A DNA stretch of 64,000 nucleotides from Magnetospirillum sp. SS-4 (GCF_902729425.1 NZ_CACVCH010000125.1:115585-179584); one strand, 5' to 3'. Shown: positions 29,380 through 38,119, counted from the stretch's first letter. Notes: generated from the letters alone by a model not told the origin. Program-made: numbers and translations.

Positions 29380-30037
29380 AAAGCCGCTGGATGGTCCGGG
29401 GCGACAGCCCGGCGAAATAGAGGCCGAGGCAGAGCAGGTTGCGGGCCGAGCGCCGCAGCCAGCCGTCCCGCCGCCAGCGTTCGGCCGAGGTGACGGCTTG
29501 CGTCTTCAGCACGGACAGGCCGCCGCGTCCGATCCGGCGCACCAGATCCACGTCCTCCATCAGGGGCAGCGGGCGATAGCCGCCGATCTCCCGGTAGTGG
29601 GATCGGGAAATCAGCAAGCCCTGGTCGCCATAGGGTAGTCCCAGCCAGCGCGTGCGCCATTCGACCAGGGCTTCCAGGGCCCTGGCCTGCCACGCCGTCG
29701 AATCGAGGGCGAAGCGGAACACCGCCGCCCGCCGCTCGTTGTGGCGATCCGCCATGAAGGCCTCGGCCTCGGATCGCCAGTCAGCGGCCAGCCGGGTGTC
29801 GGCATGCAGGAACAGCAGCCATGGGTGAGAGGCGGCGGCGGCTCCCGCCGCCAGTTGCGTCCCCCGGCCACGCTCGGCGACGACCACAGGCAGCCCGAGA
29901 TCGCGGGCCAGATCGGGGGTTCCGTCGCCCGACCCGCCGTCGGCGACGATGACCTCGTCGGCTCCGCCCAGGCTGGCGACGGCACCCGGCAAATGACGGG
30001 CGGCATTCAGGGTGGGGATGACGACGCTAAGGCTCAT
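29372..30037 (-). CDS. TIGR04283-type family 2 glycosyltransferase
   Basis: 221 residues from ATG 30037, which overlaps the TVP38 stop as ATGA. The GT2 motifs are LSVVIPTLNAARHLPGAV, VIVADGGSGDGTPDLA and LFLHADTRL (DxD-type metal site), followed by the acceptor region GLPYGDQGLLISR and LMEDVDLVRR. It should transfer a sugar from a nucleotide donor on the cytoplasmic side of the membrane. It pairs with the downstream TIGR04282 gene by overlap, a recurring pairing in bacteria. The real product is unknown. Confidence 0.85.
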   Translation of the reverse strand: MSLSVVIPTLNAARHLPGAVASLGGADEVIVADGGSGDGTPDLARDLGLPVVVAERGRGTQLAAGAAAASHPWLLFLHADTRLAADWRSEAEAFMADRHNERRAAVFRFALDSTAWQARALEALVEWRTRWLGLPYGDQGLLISRSHYREIGGYRPLPLMEDVDLVRRIGRGGLSVLKTQAVTSAERWRRDGWLRRSARNLLCLGLYFAGLSPRTIQRLYG

Positions 30038-30717
30038 GGCTTGCGCCATTTCCGCATCGCCACCGGCAGCAGCGCCAGCAATCCCAGCCCGGCGAAGGCC
30101 AGGATCATGGTCGGGCTCAGCACATCGGACAGCCTGATATCGCCTCCGCCTGAGAACAAATCGCCCAGACCGGCGCCGAAGGCGGCGAAGACGAAGGTGC
30201 CGGGAATGATGCCGATGACGGTGGCGGCGGCGAACACCGGCAGTCCCACGCCGGCCAGGGCCGGAACCAGATTCACCGCCCAGAACGGAAAGGCGGGCAC
30301 CAGACGCAGGAACAGCAGATAGCTGAAGGCGTTGGCGCGGAAGCCATCCTCCATGCGGCGCAGGAACGGCCCGGCCCGGCGGCGCAGGCTGTCGCCGACC
30401 ACCGTCCTGGCGGCAAGGAACACCAGGACCGCCCCGAGGGTGGCGGCGGTCACGGTCAGGATTCCCCCCATCAGCGCGCCGAACAGGAAGCCCCCCGCCA
30501 GGGTCAGGATGGTGGCGCCGGGCAGCGATATCGCGACGGCGACGACGTAAACGGCCACATAGGCCAGGGCCGACAGCGCGAAATTATCAGCGACGGCGGC
30601 CTGCAGAGCTTGGCGATTGTCGCGCAGCGCATCCAGGGTGAGGTAACGGTGCAGGTCGAGGGCGAACACCATCGCCGCCAGCACGGCCAGCAGGACCAGG
30701 GGGGCTGCGCGCTTCAT
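30034..30717 (-). CDS. TVP38/TMEM64 (DedA-like SNARE-associated) membrane protein
   Basis: 227 residues, six or so membrane segments. The VTT-domain core is seen as VAISLPGATILTLAGGFLFG and FLLFLRLVPAFPFWAVNLVPALAGV with the conserved Pro and Arg, then PGTFVFAAFGAG. These proteins are scramblase-like or transport proteins of the inner membrane. ATG 30717 overlaps the stop of the upstream oxidoreductase (ATGA), so expression is coupled. The pairing of a TVP38 protein with a mercuric-reductase-like flavoenzyme occurs widely, sometimes as one fused gene. Confidence 0.88.
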   Translation of the reverse strand: MKRAAPLVLLAVLAAMVFALDLHRYLTLDALRDNRQALQAAVADNFALSALAYVAVYVVAVAISLPGATILTLAGGFLFGALMGGILTVTAATLGAVLVFLAARTVVGDSLRRRAGPFLRRMEDGFRANAFSYLLFLRLVPAFPFWAVNLVPALAGVGLPVFAAATVIGIIPGTFVFAAFGAGLGDLFSGGGDIRLSDVLSPTMILAFAGLGLLALLPVAMRKWRKP

Positions 30718-32129
30718 CCGAAGCACCCCAGCAGGCGGACCAGCCAGCGGGTGCGGCGGCTGAACAGGGTGGGTGTGTAGAAGCTGCCGGCGGCCCGCTT
30801 GTTGATCTCGCCCAAGGTCGGGTAAGGCGCGATCATTCCCGCCACGGCCCCGATCTTCAGGCCCGACGAGATGGCCAGCCCCCAGGTCTGGATCAGTTCT
30901 CCGGCATGGGGGCCGACGATGGTGGCCCCCAGGATGCGGCCCTTGGCATCGGTGATCGCCTTGGCGAAGCCCTCGGTGCGGCGCTCGGCGCGAGCCCGGT
31001 CGTTGTCGGCGAAGGGCACCTTCAGGACCCGGATGGACCCGCCAAGGCGGGCGCGGGAATCGGCCTCGGTCAGCCCCACCTGGGCCAGTTCCGGCTCGGT
31101 ATAGGTGACCCAGGGCAGCGCCCGCATGTCCACCTTGGTGGGCAGGCGGAACAGGGCATTGCGCAGGATGATGCCGGCATGATAGCCGGCCCAATGGGTG
31201 AATTGCGGCCCGCCCGCCACGTCGCCGGCGGCGAAGACCTTGGCATTGCTGGTGCGCAGGCGCTCGTCCACCTGGATGCCCTTGGGGGTGACGATAACCC
31301 CCGCAGCATCGAGCCCCAGATCCTCCACATTGGGACGGCGTCCGGCGGCGACCAGCAGGTGCGAGCCCTCGACGCGGCGGCCGCCGGACAGGACAACGGC
31401 GACGCCACCGGGTATGGCCTCGATCCGCTCGATGTCGACCTTCTCGGCCAGGGCGATCCCTTCGGCGGCGTAGGCATCCCGCACCACCGCCACCGCCTCG
31501 GGATCGTCCCTGGGCAGCATGGCACCCTTGTCGAGGATGGTGACGTCGGCCCCCAGGCGGCGGAAGGCCTGCGCCATCTCGCAGCCGATGGGACCGGCCC
31601 CGATCACCACCAGATGGGCGGGCAAGGCGGTCAGCTCGAACAGGGTCTCATTGGTGAGACAGGGCACCTGGTCCAGGCCCGGAATGGGCGGCGCCATGGC
31701 CCGGCTGCCGGTGGCGACGACGAAGCGGCGCGCCTTGATGCGGGTGCCGCCCGCCTCCAATGTGGCGGGATCGACGAAGCGCCCATGGGCCTTGATGACG
31801 GTGCAGCCCAGGCCACGGAAGCGCTCCTCGGAATCGTGGGGGGCGATGGCGGCGATGACGGAATGGACGTGGTCGTGGACCGCCTTGAAATCGACCGCCA
31901 CATCCCCGGCGGTGACGCCGAAGGCGCCCGCGTGCCGGGCGGCATGGGCGGCGTGGGCGGCGGCCAGCAGGGATTTCGACGGCACGCAGCCGGTATTGAG
32001 GCAATCGCCGCCCATGCGCTCGCCCTCGATCAGGACGGTCCTGGCCCCCATCTGCGCCGCTCCGGCGGCGATGGACAGGCCTGCCGAACCGGCGCCGATG
32101 ATGCACAGGTCATAGGTCGCGTCGGCCAT
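30714..32129 (-). CDS. Mercuric-reductase-like FAD/NAD(P) disulfide oxidoreductase
   Basis: 471 residues from ATG 32129, which has GAGGAAA as ribosome site. FAD motif CIIGAGSAGLSIAAGAAQMG, redox-active disulfide GGDCLNTGCVPSK, second Rossmann motif VVIGAGPIGCEMAQAFRRLG, and the C-terminal dimer region PWVTYTEPELAQVGL. It lacks the N-terminal HMA domain and the C-terminal vicinal Cys pair of true MerA (the end is LVRLLGCFG), so mercury reduction is unlikely. It is the first gene of the operon with TVP38 and two glycosyltransferases. A role in thiol or lipid-linked redox is possible but unproven. Confidence 0.88.
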   Translation of the reverse strand: MADATYDLCIIGAGSAGLSIAAGAAQMGARTVLIEGERMGGDCLNTGCVPSKSLLAAAHAAHAARHAGAFGVTAGDVAVDFKAVHDHVHSVIAAIAPHDSEERFRGLGCTVIKAHGRFVDPATLEAGGTRIKARRFVVATGSRAMAPPIPGLDQVPCLTNETLFELTALPAHLVVIGAGPIGCEMAQAFRRLGADVTILDKGAMLPRDDPEAVAVVRDAYAAEGIALAEKVDIERIEAIPGGVAVVLSGGRRVEGSHLLVAAGRRPNVEDLGLDAAGVIVTPKGIQVDERLRTSNAKVFAAGDVAGGPQFTHWAGYHAGIILRNALFRLPTKVDMRALPWVTYTEPELAQVGLTEADSRARLGGSIRVLKVPFADNDRARAERRTEGFAKAITDAKGRILGATIVGPHAGELIQTWGLAISSGLKIGAVAGMIAPYPTLGEINKRAAGSFYTPTLFSRRTRWLVRLLGCFG

Positions 32130-32424
32130 CGGGGATTTCCTCGCTTTCGCCGCCCGGCCGGCGGCTCTGATATCGCAACCGGGCCATAATCCACCTTCAT
32201 CCCGGACGAAGGAATAGCCTTGCGCCAAGCGACCCCAGCGATGCCGCTCGGCCTGTGGAATGACTTTCCCGATCCGCGGATAGAGAGAAAAGTGGGGTCA
32301 AGCCCCGGATAGAGCATTGCTGGGGCGCGTGCCCACGCCCCCATCCCACCGAATGTTTTTGCCACTCCTATGCCACTTGGCGCGTCATTTTCCTGCCGCC
32401 CACGCAGCCGGTAAACCGCCAAAC
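32130..32424. other. Intergenic region upstream of the oxidoreductase operon
   Basis: Holds the leader and presumably the promoter of the operon. No frame on either strand is convincing. I see no repeats longer than short palindromes such as GGGGTC-AAG-CCCC. Confidence 0.4.
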
Positions 32425-32461
32425 CATTGAAAAAGAAAGCCCCCGGTTATGCACCGGGGGC
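32425..32461 (-). terminator. Intrinsic terminator (minus strand)
   Basis: Perfect 9-bp stem GCCCCCGGT/ACCGGGGGC with loop of five; read on the minus strand it is followed by TTTCTTTTTC. This is the best terminator in the window. It ends whatever transcript comes from the LysR side or the hairpin array. Confidence 0.85.
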
Positions 32462-32625
32462 TAAGTCAAACAGGGAGGCTTCACGTCTAGGAGACGTAGG
32501 GTCAGAAGACCCGAGACCCGGGCATCACACCCGGGAACGAGCGTGGCGGTGAACACCGCCGGAACTCGCGTCCTGCTGCGACGCAGCAAGTAGTGAATAC
32601 TGATATAGGAGATCGCGCTGTCCAC
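32439..32625 (-). ncRNA. Candidate structured RNA: five tandem hairpins plus terminator
   Basis: Within 150 bases there are consecutive perfect stems: TGCTGC/GCAGCA (32574-32588), GGCGGTG/CACCGCC (32545-32560), CCCGGG/CCCGGG (32517-32535), GGGTC/GACCC (32499-32512) and ACGTCT/AGACGT (32483-32497). The terminator at 32439-32461 comes next. A minus-strand frame from GTG 32625 to TAG 32461 (54 residues, beginning VDSAISYISIHYLLRRSR) spans the same bases, so a small protein is a rival reading. The 3' limit is set by the terminator. The 5' end is a guess, near a TTGTGG...TATCAG promoter-like pair around 32606-32628. It lies just downstream of the LysR gene, so it could also be its 3' UTR. Confidence 0.45.
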
Positions 32626-32690
32626 AACCACTCTAAAAAGCGGGGTGGTGGCATGCGCCGGCCGCATGTCTCGGCGGTGGCGGCGAAACG

Positions 32691-33584
32691 TCAGAGGGTC
32701 TCGGCGATCTTGGACAGCAGGAAGTCGCGAAAGACGGTGATGCGCTTGGAATTGCGCAACTCTTCCGGATAGACGAAATAGGTCTCGACCTTCGGCCCCT
32801 TCAGCTCCGGCAGGATCTGGACCAGGGAATCGGTCTCGCTGCTGAGGTAATCGGGCATGGCGGCGATGCCCAACCCGCTTTTGACGGCGCGGTAGATGCC
32901 ATAGATGTTGTTGACCTCCAGCACCGGCTTGCGCGGCCGGTCGGGCGACGCCCCGGCCTCCAGCAGCCAGTTGACGTTGGAGACCGGCGCCGCCACCCGG
33001 GTATCGTCGCCATAGACGATGATGCGGTGGCGGTCGAGATCGTCGGCCGACTTGGGGGTTCCGTACTTCTCCAGATAGGCCGGCGCGGCATAGACGCTGT
33101 AATGCATGGACAGCAGGTGGCGCTGGATCAGGTCGGGCTGGCGCGGCGGCATCATGCGGATGGCCACGTCGGCCTCGCGCATGGCGAGGTCCAGTTCGCC
33201 GTCGAACAGCACCATGGTCACGGCGATATCGGGATAGAGATCGAGGAAATCCTTGATCCGGGGCGTCAGCCACAGCGAGCCGAACGCCACCGTGGTGGTG
33301 ATCTTGAGCGGGCCTTGCGCCCGCTCGCGGCTCTCGGTCAGCAGCGCCTCGGTCATGGCGAGGCGCGAGAACACCTCACGCGCCGTCTTGTACAGCAATT
33401 CGCCCTGTTCGGTCAGGATCAGGCCGCGGGCGTGGCGATGGAACAGGGGCAGGTTAAGGCTTTCCTCCAGCGCGCTGATCTGGCGGCTGACGGCCGACTG
33501 GCTGAGGTTGAGCACCTCTCCCGCGTGGGTGAAGCTGCCCGCCTCGGAGACGGCGTGGAAGACCCTCAGCTTATCCCAATCCAT
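32691..33584 (-). CDS. LysR-family transcriptional regulator
   Basis: 297 residues from ATG 33584. The N-terminal winged helix is typical (DKLRVFHAVSEAGSFTHAGEVLNLSQSAVSRQISALEE), followed by the periplasmic-binding-like effector domain (GPLKITTTVAFGSLWLTPRI; DVAIRMMPPRQPDLIQRHL; GLGIAAMPDYL). There is no OxyR-type redox Cys pair. It is on the same strand as, and downstream of, trxB by 78 bases, so it may regulate redox genes. That is context only. The annotated frame continues upstream through trxB but codes nothing there. Confidence 0.9.
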   Translation of the reverse strand: MDWDKLRVFHAVSEAGSFTHAGEVLNLSQSAVSRQISALEESLNLPLFHRHARGLILTEQGELLYKTAREVFSRLAMTEALLTESRERAQGPLKITTTVAFGSLWLTPRIKDFLDLYPDIAVTMVLFDGELDLAMREADVAIRMMPPRQPDLIQRHLLSMHYSVYAAPAYLEKYGTPKSADDLDRHRIIVYGDDTRVAAPVSNVNWLLEAGASPDRPRKPVLEVNNIYGIYRAVKSGLGIAAMPDYLSSETDSLVQILPELKGPKVETYFVYPEELRNSKRITVFRDFLLSKIAETL

Positions 33585-33661
33585 AACGACGCCAAGACTC
33601 CTCCCCACAGGAGAGCGGTTGATCCCGCCCTTATTCCCTTCGTCGGATAGTTTGACGCAAC

Positions 33662-34612
33662 TTATGCCGGGTGTCCATGCGCCGTAAGGAAACGTTCCGC
33701 CTCCAGCGCCGCCATGCAGCCGGTGCCGGCCGCCGTCACCGCCTGGCGATAGATCTTGTCCTGAACGTCGCCGGCGGCGAAGACGCCGGGAACGTTGGTG
33801 GTGGTCGAGCCCGGAGTGGTGATCAGATAGCCCTCGTGATCCATTTCCAGCACCCCCTTGAACAGGTCGGTGTTGGGGGTATGGCCGATGGCGACGAAGA
33901 CGCCGTCGACCGCCAGGTCCGACGACTGGCCGGTCTTGACGTTCTTCAGCCGCACGCCGGTGACGCCGGGCGGGTTCTGGGTGCCGACGATCTCGTCGAC
34001 GACGCTGTCCCACACCACCGAGACCTTGGGATTGGCGAACAGGCGGTCCTGGGCGATCTTTTCCGCACGGAAGCTGTCGCGGCGATGGATCAGGGTGACC
34101 TTGGACGCGATGCCGGCCAGATAGATCGCCTCCTCCACCGCCGAATTGCCGCCGCCGACCACCGCGACCTCCTTGCCGCGGAAGAAGAAGCCGTCGCAGG
34201 TGGCGCAGGCCGAGACGCCGAAGCCGGAAAAGGTCTTTTCCGATTCGATGCCCAGCCAGCGGGCGGTGGCGCCGGTGCAGATGATGACGGTGTCGCCGGA
34301 ATAGGTGTCGCCGGAATCGCCCACCGCCTGGAACGGCCGCCTGGACAGGTCGGCCGACACGATCATGTCGTCCATGAAGCGGGTGCCCACATGCTCGGCC
34401 TGGGCCTGCATCTGCTCCATCAGCCAGGGCCCCTGGATGGGCTCGGCGAAGCCGGGAAAATTCTCGACGTCGGTGGTGATGGTCAGCTGGCCGCCCCGCT
34501 GCATGCCGGCCACCAGCATCGGTTCGAGATTGGCGCGGGCGGCATAGATGGCGGCGGTGCATCCGGCCGGGCCGGAGCCCAAAATCAAGACCTTGCTGTG
34601 ATGGTGAGCCAT
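33662..34612 (-). CDS. trxB: Thioredoxin-disulfide reductase
   Basis: 316 residues, standard low-molecular-weight TrxR length. FAD site VLILGSGPAGCTAAIYAARA, the redox motif CATC in SACATCDGFFF (about residue 135), NADPH motif VVGGGNSAVEEAIYLA, and the FAD-binding end GVFAAGDVQDKIYRQAVTAAGTGCMAA. It passes electrons from NADPH to thioredoxin. The start MAHHHSK (34612) is supported by family length. Peroxiredoxin lies just upstream, so the two likely act in the same peroxide-reducing chain. Confidence 0.96.
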   Translation of the reverse strand: MAHHHSKVLILGSGPAGCTAAIYAARANLEPMLVAGMQRGGQLTITTDVENFPGFAEPIQGPWLMEQMQAQAEHVGTRFMDDMIVSADLSRRPFQAVGDSGDTYSGDTVIICTGATARWLGIESEKTFSGFGVSACATCDGFFFRGKEVAVVGGGNSAVEEAIYLAGIASKVTLIHRRDSFRAEKIAQDRLFANPKVSVVWDSVVDEIVGTQNPPGVTGVRLKNVKTGQSSDLAVDGVFVAIGHTPNTDLFKGVLEMDHEGYLITTPGSTTTNVPGVFAAGDVQDKIYRQAVTAAGTGCMAALEAERFLTAHGHPA

Positions 34613-34708
34613 CGGACGCCCCCTGTCTGGAATAGATTTGTTGCAAGACAGCATAAGGAGAGGGCGCGCCGCTGGCAAGCGGCGCGCCCCTGGAAAACGT
34701 GCGTCCGA

Positions 34709-35329
<621 letters not shown>

Positions 35330-35372
35330 TCTATGGGCTCCCTCAAATGGACTGGGTGAATGGAGTGATCTT

Positions 35373-35393
35373 GCCAAAATAGTTGGTTTTGGC
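35373..35393 (-). promoter_or_regulatory. Perfect palindrome upstream of peroxiredoxin
   Basis: GCCAAAA-7-TTTTGGC, centred 54 bases before the start codon. A second, weaker one (CCATAT-11-ATATGG, 35427-35449) lies further upstream. Both fit operator sites for a dimeric regulator; which one is unknown. Confidence 0.45.
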
Positions 35394-35568
35394 GAGATAC
35401 GCAATATGGAATGATTTTAACCAGGCCCATATCGCCCACAGGCATATGGCTATTATACCGTCAGGGCTTGTGCCTGCGGATAGTCGCCATGGCACGAAGC
35501 ACCTCGGACCGCGCCCGCATTGGACCAGCTTGACGTTGGGATGGAGACTCTCTTTGGGGTAGACCCGG

Positions 35569-35621
35569 GAAATTGGCGCAACCGGTAGGATTCGAACCTA
35601 CGACCTCTGCCTTCGGAGGGC
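35569..35621. repeat. Left attachment site (tRNA-Arg 3' copy)
   Basis: 51 of 53 bases match 60025-60077. The two differences (G35585, C35601 against A60041, T60057) pair with each other in the T-stem, so each copy keeps a valid tRNA fold. The copy covers the tRNA from the anticodon stem to CCA. Position 35622 starts unrelated DNA. Confidence 0.9.
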
Positions 35622-35670
35622 GATTATAGGGCGTTGAAATATATTGAATATTATTGAGTAACAACGGGTT

Positions 35671-35734
35671 GCGCTGCATAGCCTTGTCCTGGATTGCATG
35701 GTTCTGCGTCCTCAGTGCAGCGCATTTGCAGCGC
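35671..35734. repeat. Left arm-type motif cluster
   Basis: GCGCTGCA (35671), then CTCAGTGCAGCGCATTTGCAGCG (35711-35733; 22 of 23 bases match 59936-59958). The same inverted order of GCGCTGCA and TGCAGCGC is found by the integrase. Likely integrase or excisionase arm sites. Confidence 0.65.
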
Positions 35735-35894
35735 ACGACCCATGAGCCATTTGACAGAGAAATTCGCATTCCCCACGTAAAAATCCCGCTGACCGCGATC
35801 GTGTCCCTTGGATTGGTGTAACAGCGCAGTCGCCGTTTGATCTCCGGCAGGCTTGGCCGGATTGATCAGGCTGCCGCGACGGGCGGTATGCTGG

Positions 35895-36105
35895 TCAGGG
35901 GATCATCACCCAGCCCATAGGGGGATCGAAAACCGGCTCCATTGGGTGCTCGACGTCGTCTTCCACGATGACCTCGAAACCCTCATTCGTCAGAAGTGAT
36001 TCCCCTGGGGTCATGTAGCGGGCTCGCTGGACAGCCCATTCGTCGTTCTGCTCCAGCAGGCTGGCACCGATCAAGCGGGTGATGGCGGCTTCGTGGGGAA
36101 GGTGC
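35895..36105 (-). pseudogene. C-terminal remnant of an IS256-family transposase
   Basis: A minus-strand frame of about 70 codons without a start reads LPHEAAITRLIGASLLEQNDEWAVQRARYMT, the typical end of Mutator/IS256 transposases. It continues into an acidic tail (VIVEDDVEHPMEP) to TGA at 35895. The catalytic DDE residues and inverted repeats are gone. The tail differs from standard IS256 ends, so the fragment may have been fused or exapted. Confidence 0.75.
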
Positions 36106-36392
36106 CTACATTCGGTATTTTTTCACATACAGTCGATAATTGGTTGCGCATAGTCCAAAACTAAGGGCACTGATTATAGAATAAATAGGACTATCTTCAT
36201 ATTATTGGATAGACATTGCGCGCAAGAGCAAGATTTCTTGTAGATGTATGTCGCCTTAAGTACACGACACCTTATATTGAAGAGATAAAGAGTAAATTAT
36301 TGAATGCTACACTGGTTATGATTATCTGCTTATGGATATGATTGTCCTGCCATGCTTGGATACGGCTGTGTATAGCGATGGAGACAGCCGAT
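36106..36392. other. A+T-rich leader region of the element
   Basis: Strikingly A+T-rich for this genome, with an exact inverted repeat ATAGTCC (36150) / GGACTAT (36188). No gene seen before the excisionase-like start. Probably promoter and regulatory DNA. Confidence 0.45.
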
Positions 36393-36647
36393 ATGCCAAA
36401 AATATATCGACAGCCACGACCTTCGTCCGGATTCATGTCGCGCGCGCAGGTGTGCGACGAGTTTGGATTCAGCGAAAGTTTTATTGCACATCTTCCGGCG
36501 AGTATTTTGCCGCGATATGGACTTGGCTCGAAGACTTTTTACGACCGCGAAGACGTTATTTCTGCGATCAAGTCGCGCCCCTTTACCGCCCCTACAGGGC
36601 GGCGAGGGCGGCCCAGGAAGCCGACTCTTCCGGGAGGTGGCAAGTGA
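36393..36647 (+). CDS. Small excisionase/AlpA-like DNA-binding protein
   Basis: 84 residues from ATG 36393 (GGAGA upstream); ATG 36342 would add 17 residues. The middle FMSRAQVCDEFGFSESFIAHL resembles the winged-helix of excisionase/AlpA proteins, followed by FYDREDVISAIKSR, the common wing-strand end. A basic tail (GRRGRPRKP) resembles an AT-hook. It overlaps the Rep-like gene (GTGA) and lies near attL, the usual place for a recombination directionality factor at the far end from int. It might instead repress the next gene. Confidence 0.65.
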   Translation: MPKIYRQPRPSSGFMSRAQVCDEFGFSESFIAHLPASILPRYGLGSKTFYDREDVISAIKSRPFTAPTGRRGRPRKPTLPGGGK

Positions 36648-37249
36648 TCTCCACACCAACGCTTACAGCAGACACCCTTTGGGTCCACATGCTGCGCCAA
36701 TACGTCCTCGGTGGGGATGCCGCAAAAGTTGGCCCATATGCGACGGCAGTACTCCTCGCGCTCAAGAGTCATTGCGATCTCCGGACTGGGGCCGCTTTTC
36801 CATCGGTAGACCGCGTCGCCGAGCTGTCGGGAGTATCGCGGCGGCAAGTCATCCGTGCCTACGCTGCGCTGCGATCTGTCGGGTACCTCGAGTCTGACCC
36901 TGCGCGCCCTGGTGCTCGAGGCCGTCATCGTCTCGTGGAGCGAGTGCCGATCAAATTGGGTGACCAGCAGGTTGCCACCGCAGTTTGGCCATACATTCCT
37001 ATCGAGCATAACGAAGCCAGAAAAACGCTTGCCAACCTTTTGGCTTCGGGGCATCCGCTGCCTAAGGACGGGATCGTCAGGGTCGTCATTGCAATTCAAG
37101 TGGTGGAAGCAGGCGCCGTCGGTGTGCAGGTGATCGCGGCGCCTTCCGCATCTCAAAGGGATGCTTTCCGAGCATGGGCAGCCCAAAACGCCAAGCACAT
37201 CCCTGCGGGAGTCCGAAAAAAGTGGTGTCAGGGAGACACCACGGGATGA
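36644..37249 (+). CDS. Rep-like winged-helix replication protein
   Basis: 201 residues from GTG 36644 (GGGAGG upstream, overlapping the previous stop). The core DLRTGAAFPSVDRVAELSGVSRRQVIRAYAALRSVGYLE is a helix-turn-helix of the type found in plasmid replication initiators and phage replisome organisers. Its C-terminal half is unfamiliar. Four degenerate palindromic repeats overlap and follow its 3' end, which supports a replication role for the excised circle. It could also be a simple regulator; no relatives can be checked here. Confidence 0.55.
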   Translation: MISTPTLTADTLWVHMLRQYVLGGDAAKVGPYATAVLLALKSHCDLRTGAAFPSVDRVAELSGVSRRQVIRAYAALRSVGYLESDPARPGARGRHRLVERVPIKLGDQQVATAVWPYIPIEHNEARKTLANLLASGHPLPKDGIVRVVIAIQVVEAGAVGVQVIAAPSASQRDAFRAWAAQNAKHIPAGVRKKWCQGDTTG

Positions 37250-37345
37250 TCTCAGCGAAAAGCAGTGCCTCTACGGCACCACTGGATGAAATCCGGTGTC
37301 TTGGTGGCACCAAGATGGGCTCAAAAGCAGTGCCTGGGTGGCCCC
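37222..37345. repeat. Four iteron-like palindromic repeats
   Basis: Units RGTGYC-5 bases-GRCMCC start at 37224, 37264, 37295 and 37329. The first is a perfect 8-bp palindrome (GTGGTGTC-AGGGA-GACACCAC). They are followed by an A+T-rich run (TAATTAAAGAGATT). This arrangement resembles the origin of a small plasmid. Confidence 0.6.
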
Positions 37346-37393
37346 CTAATTAAAGAGATTCATAGAGATTCTTCAAAGCGTCAGGAGGGCCGC

Positions 37394-38119
37394 ATGGCGG
37401 GAAGCAACAATGGCAAATTTGCGTCAGGAATAATCTACATCCAGACCAGCCGCAGCTTGCTTGGGCGGCTGCTTCGGGATAGGCCAATGTCGGTCCACAA
37501 TCTGAATGATCGTGGGTGCAGGGTCTTAAAAATTGGCAAGAGTGTCGATAAAGACACCAGAACGAACCAGTTAAGGAATACGAATTATGGTGGCGCATCC
37601 GATTGGGTTATGTTCTCAGTTGATGGTGAAGAGTGCTTATACCCGTTCTCTGCGGCTCTATGGAATGAGCAGAAATTTCATAGATTTATTCGCGATCAAA
37701 ATAAATTTACTCATCTAACCCGAGATAAATTTCCATGGTTGTATGATCGAGACGGTCATTCTTCAATGGAGGTGTATTTCGGCCCCCCAAAGCTGATGGC
37801 CAGTTACATCAGAACCCACTGCCTCTCCACCCCGGTGGAAATGAAGGCCCTTCGCGCTGCCCGGGATGAGCTTGGCCAGGCCAAGATGGCACTGATCTCC
37901 GAGACGGCCAAGCTGACCGCCGCCGAGCGGCGCCTGCAGCATAGCGACAGCAATCTGCACACAGCCAGGGCCATGGTTTCCGATTTGGAAGGCGCACTCC
38001 ACGAGCGTAACGACGATCTCGCCGAGATGACGGCCGCCAGGAACCGGTGGCGCAAGGCTGCACTGGCCTTGGGCGCCATCTGCGCCCTGCTGGGCTGGTG
38101 GCTGTCAGCTGGCCGCTGA
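37394..38119 (+). CDS. GIY-YIG-like (T5orf172/MUG113-type) protein with membrane tail
   Basis: 241 residues from ATG 37394 with an AGGAGG site. The N-terminal 130 residues fit a GIY-YIG nuclease fold of the T5orf172 type: GIIYIQTSRS, then VLKIGKSVDKDTRTNQLRNTNYG, where Lys/Gly and the Arg are the expected active-site neighbourhood, and a later Glu (SSMEVYF). Residues 140-215 form a coiled coil (AARDELGQAKMAL; TAAERRLQHSD), and the C-terminus is a membrane segment (ALALGAICALLGWWLS). The base composition switches from A+T-rich to G+C-rich near 37790, where the coiled coil starts, so the gene looks like a fusion. It ends one base before hsdR (shared TGATCA). Confidence 0.6.
   Translation: MAGSNNGKFASGIIYIQTSRSLLGRLLRDRPMSVHNLNDRGCRVLKIGKSVDKDTRTNQLRNTNYGGASDWVMFSVDGEECLYPFSAALWNEQKFHRFIRDQNKFTHLTRDKFPWLYDRDGHSSMEVYFGPPKLMASYIRTHCLSTPVEMKALRAARDELGQAKMALISETAKLTAAERRLQHSDSNLHTARAMVSDLEGALHERNDDLAEMTAARNRWRKAALALGAICALLGWWLSAGR

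Noticed and set aside
35461..35769. 102-residue minus-strand frame with VVGSNPTGCANFPG
   Set aside because: This peptide is the usual translation of a tRNA 3' end; it is the attL copy, not a gene.
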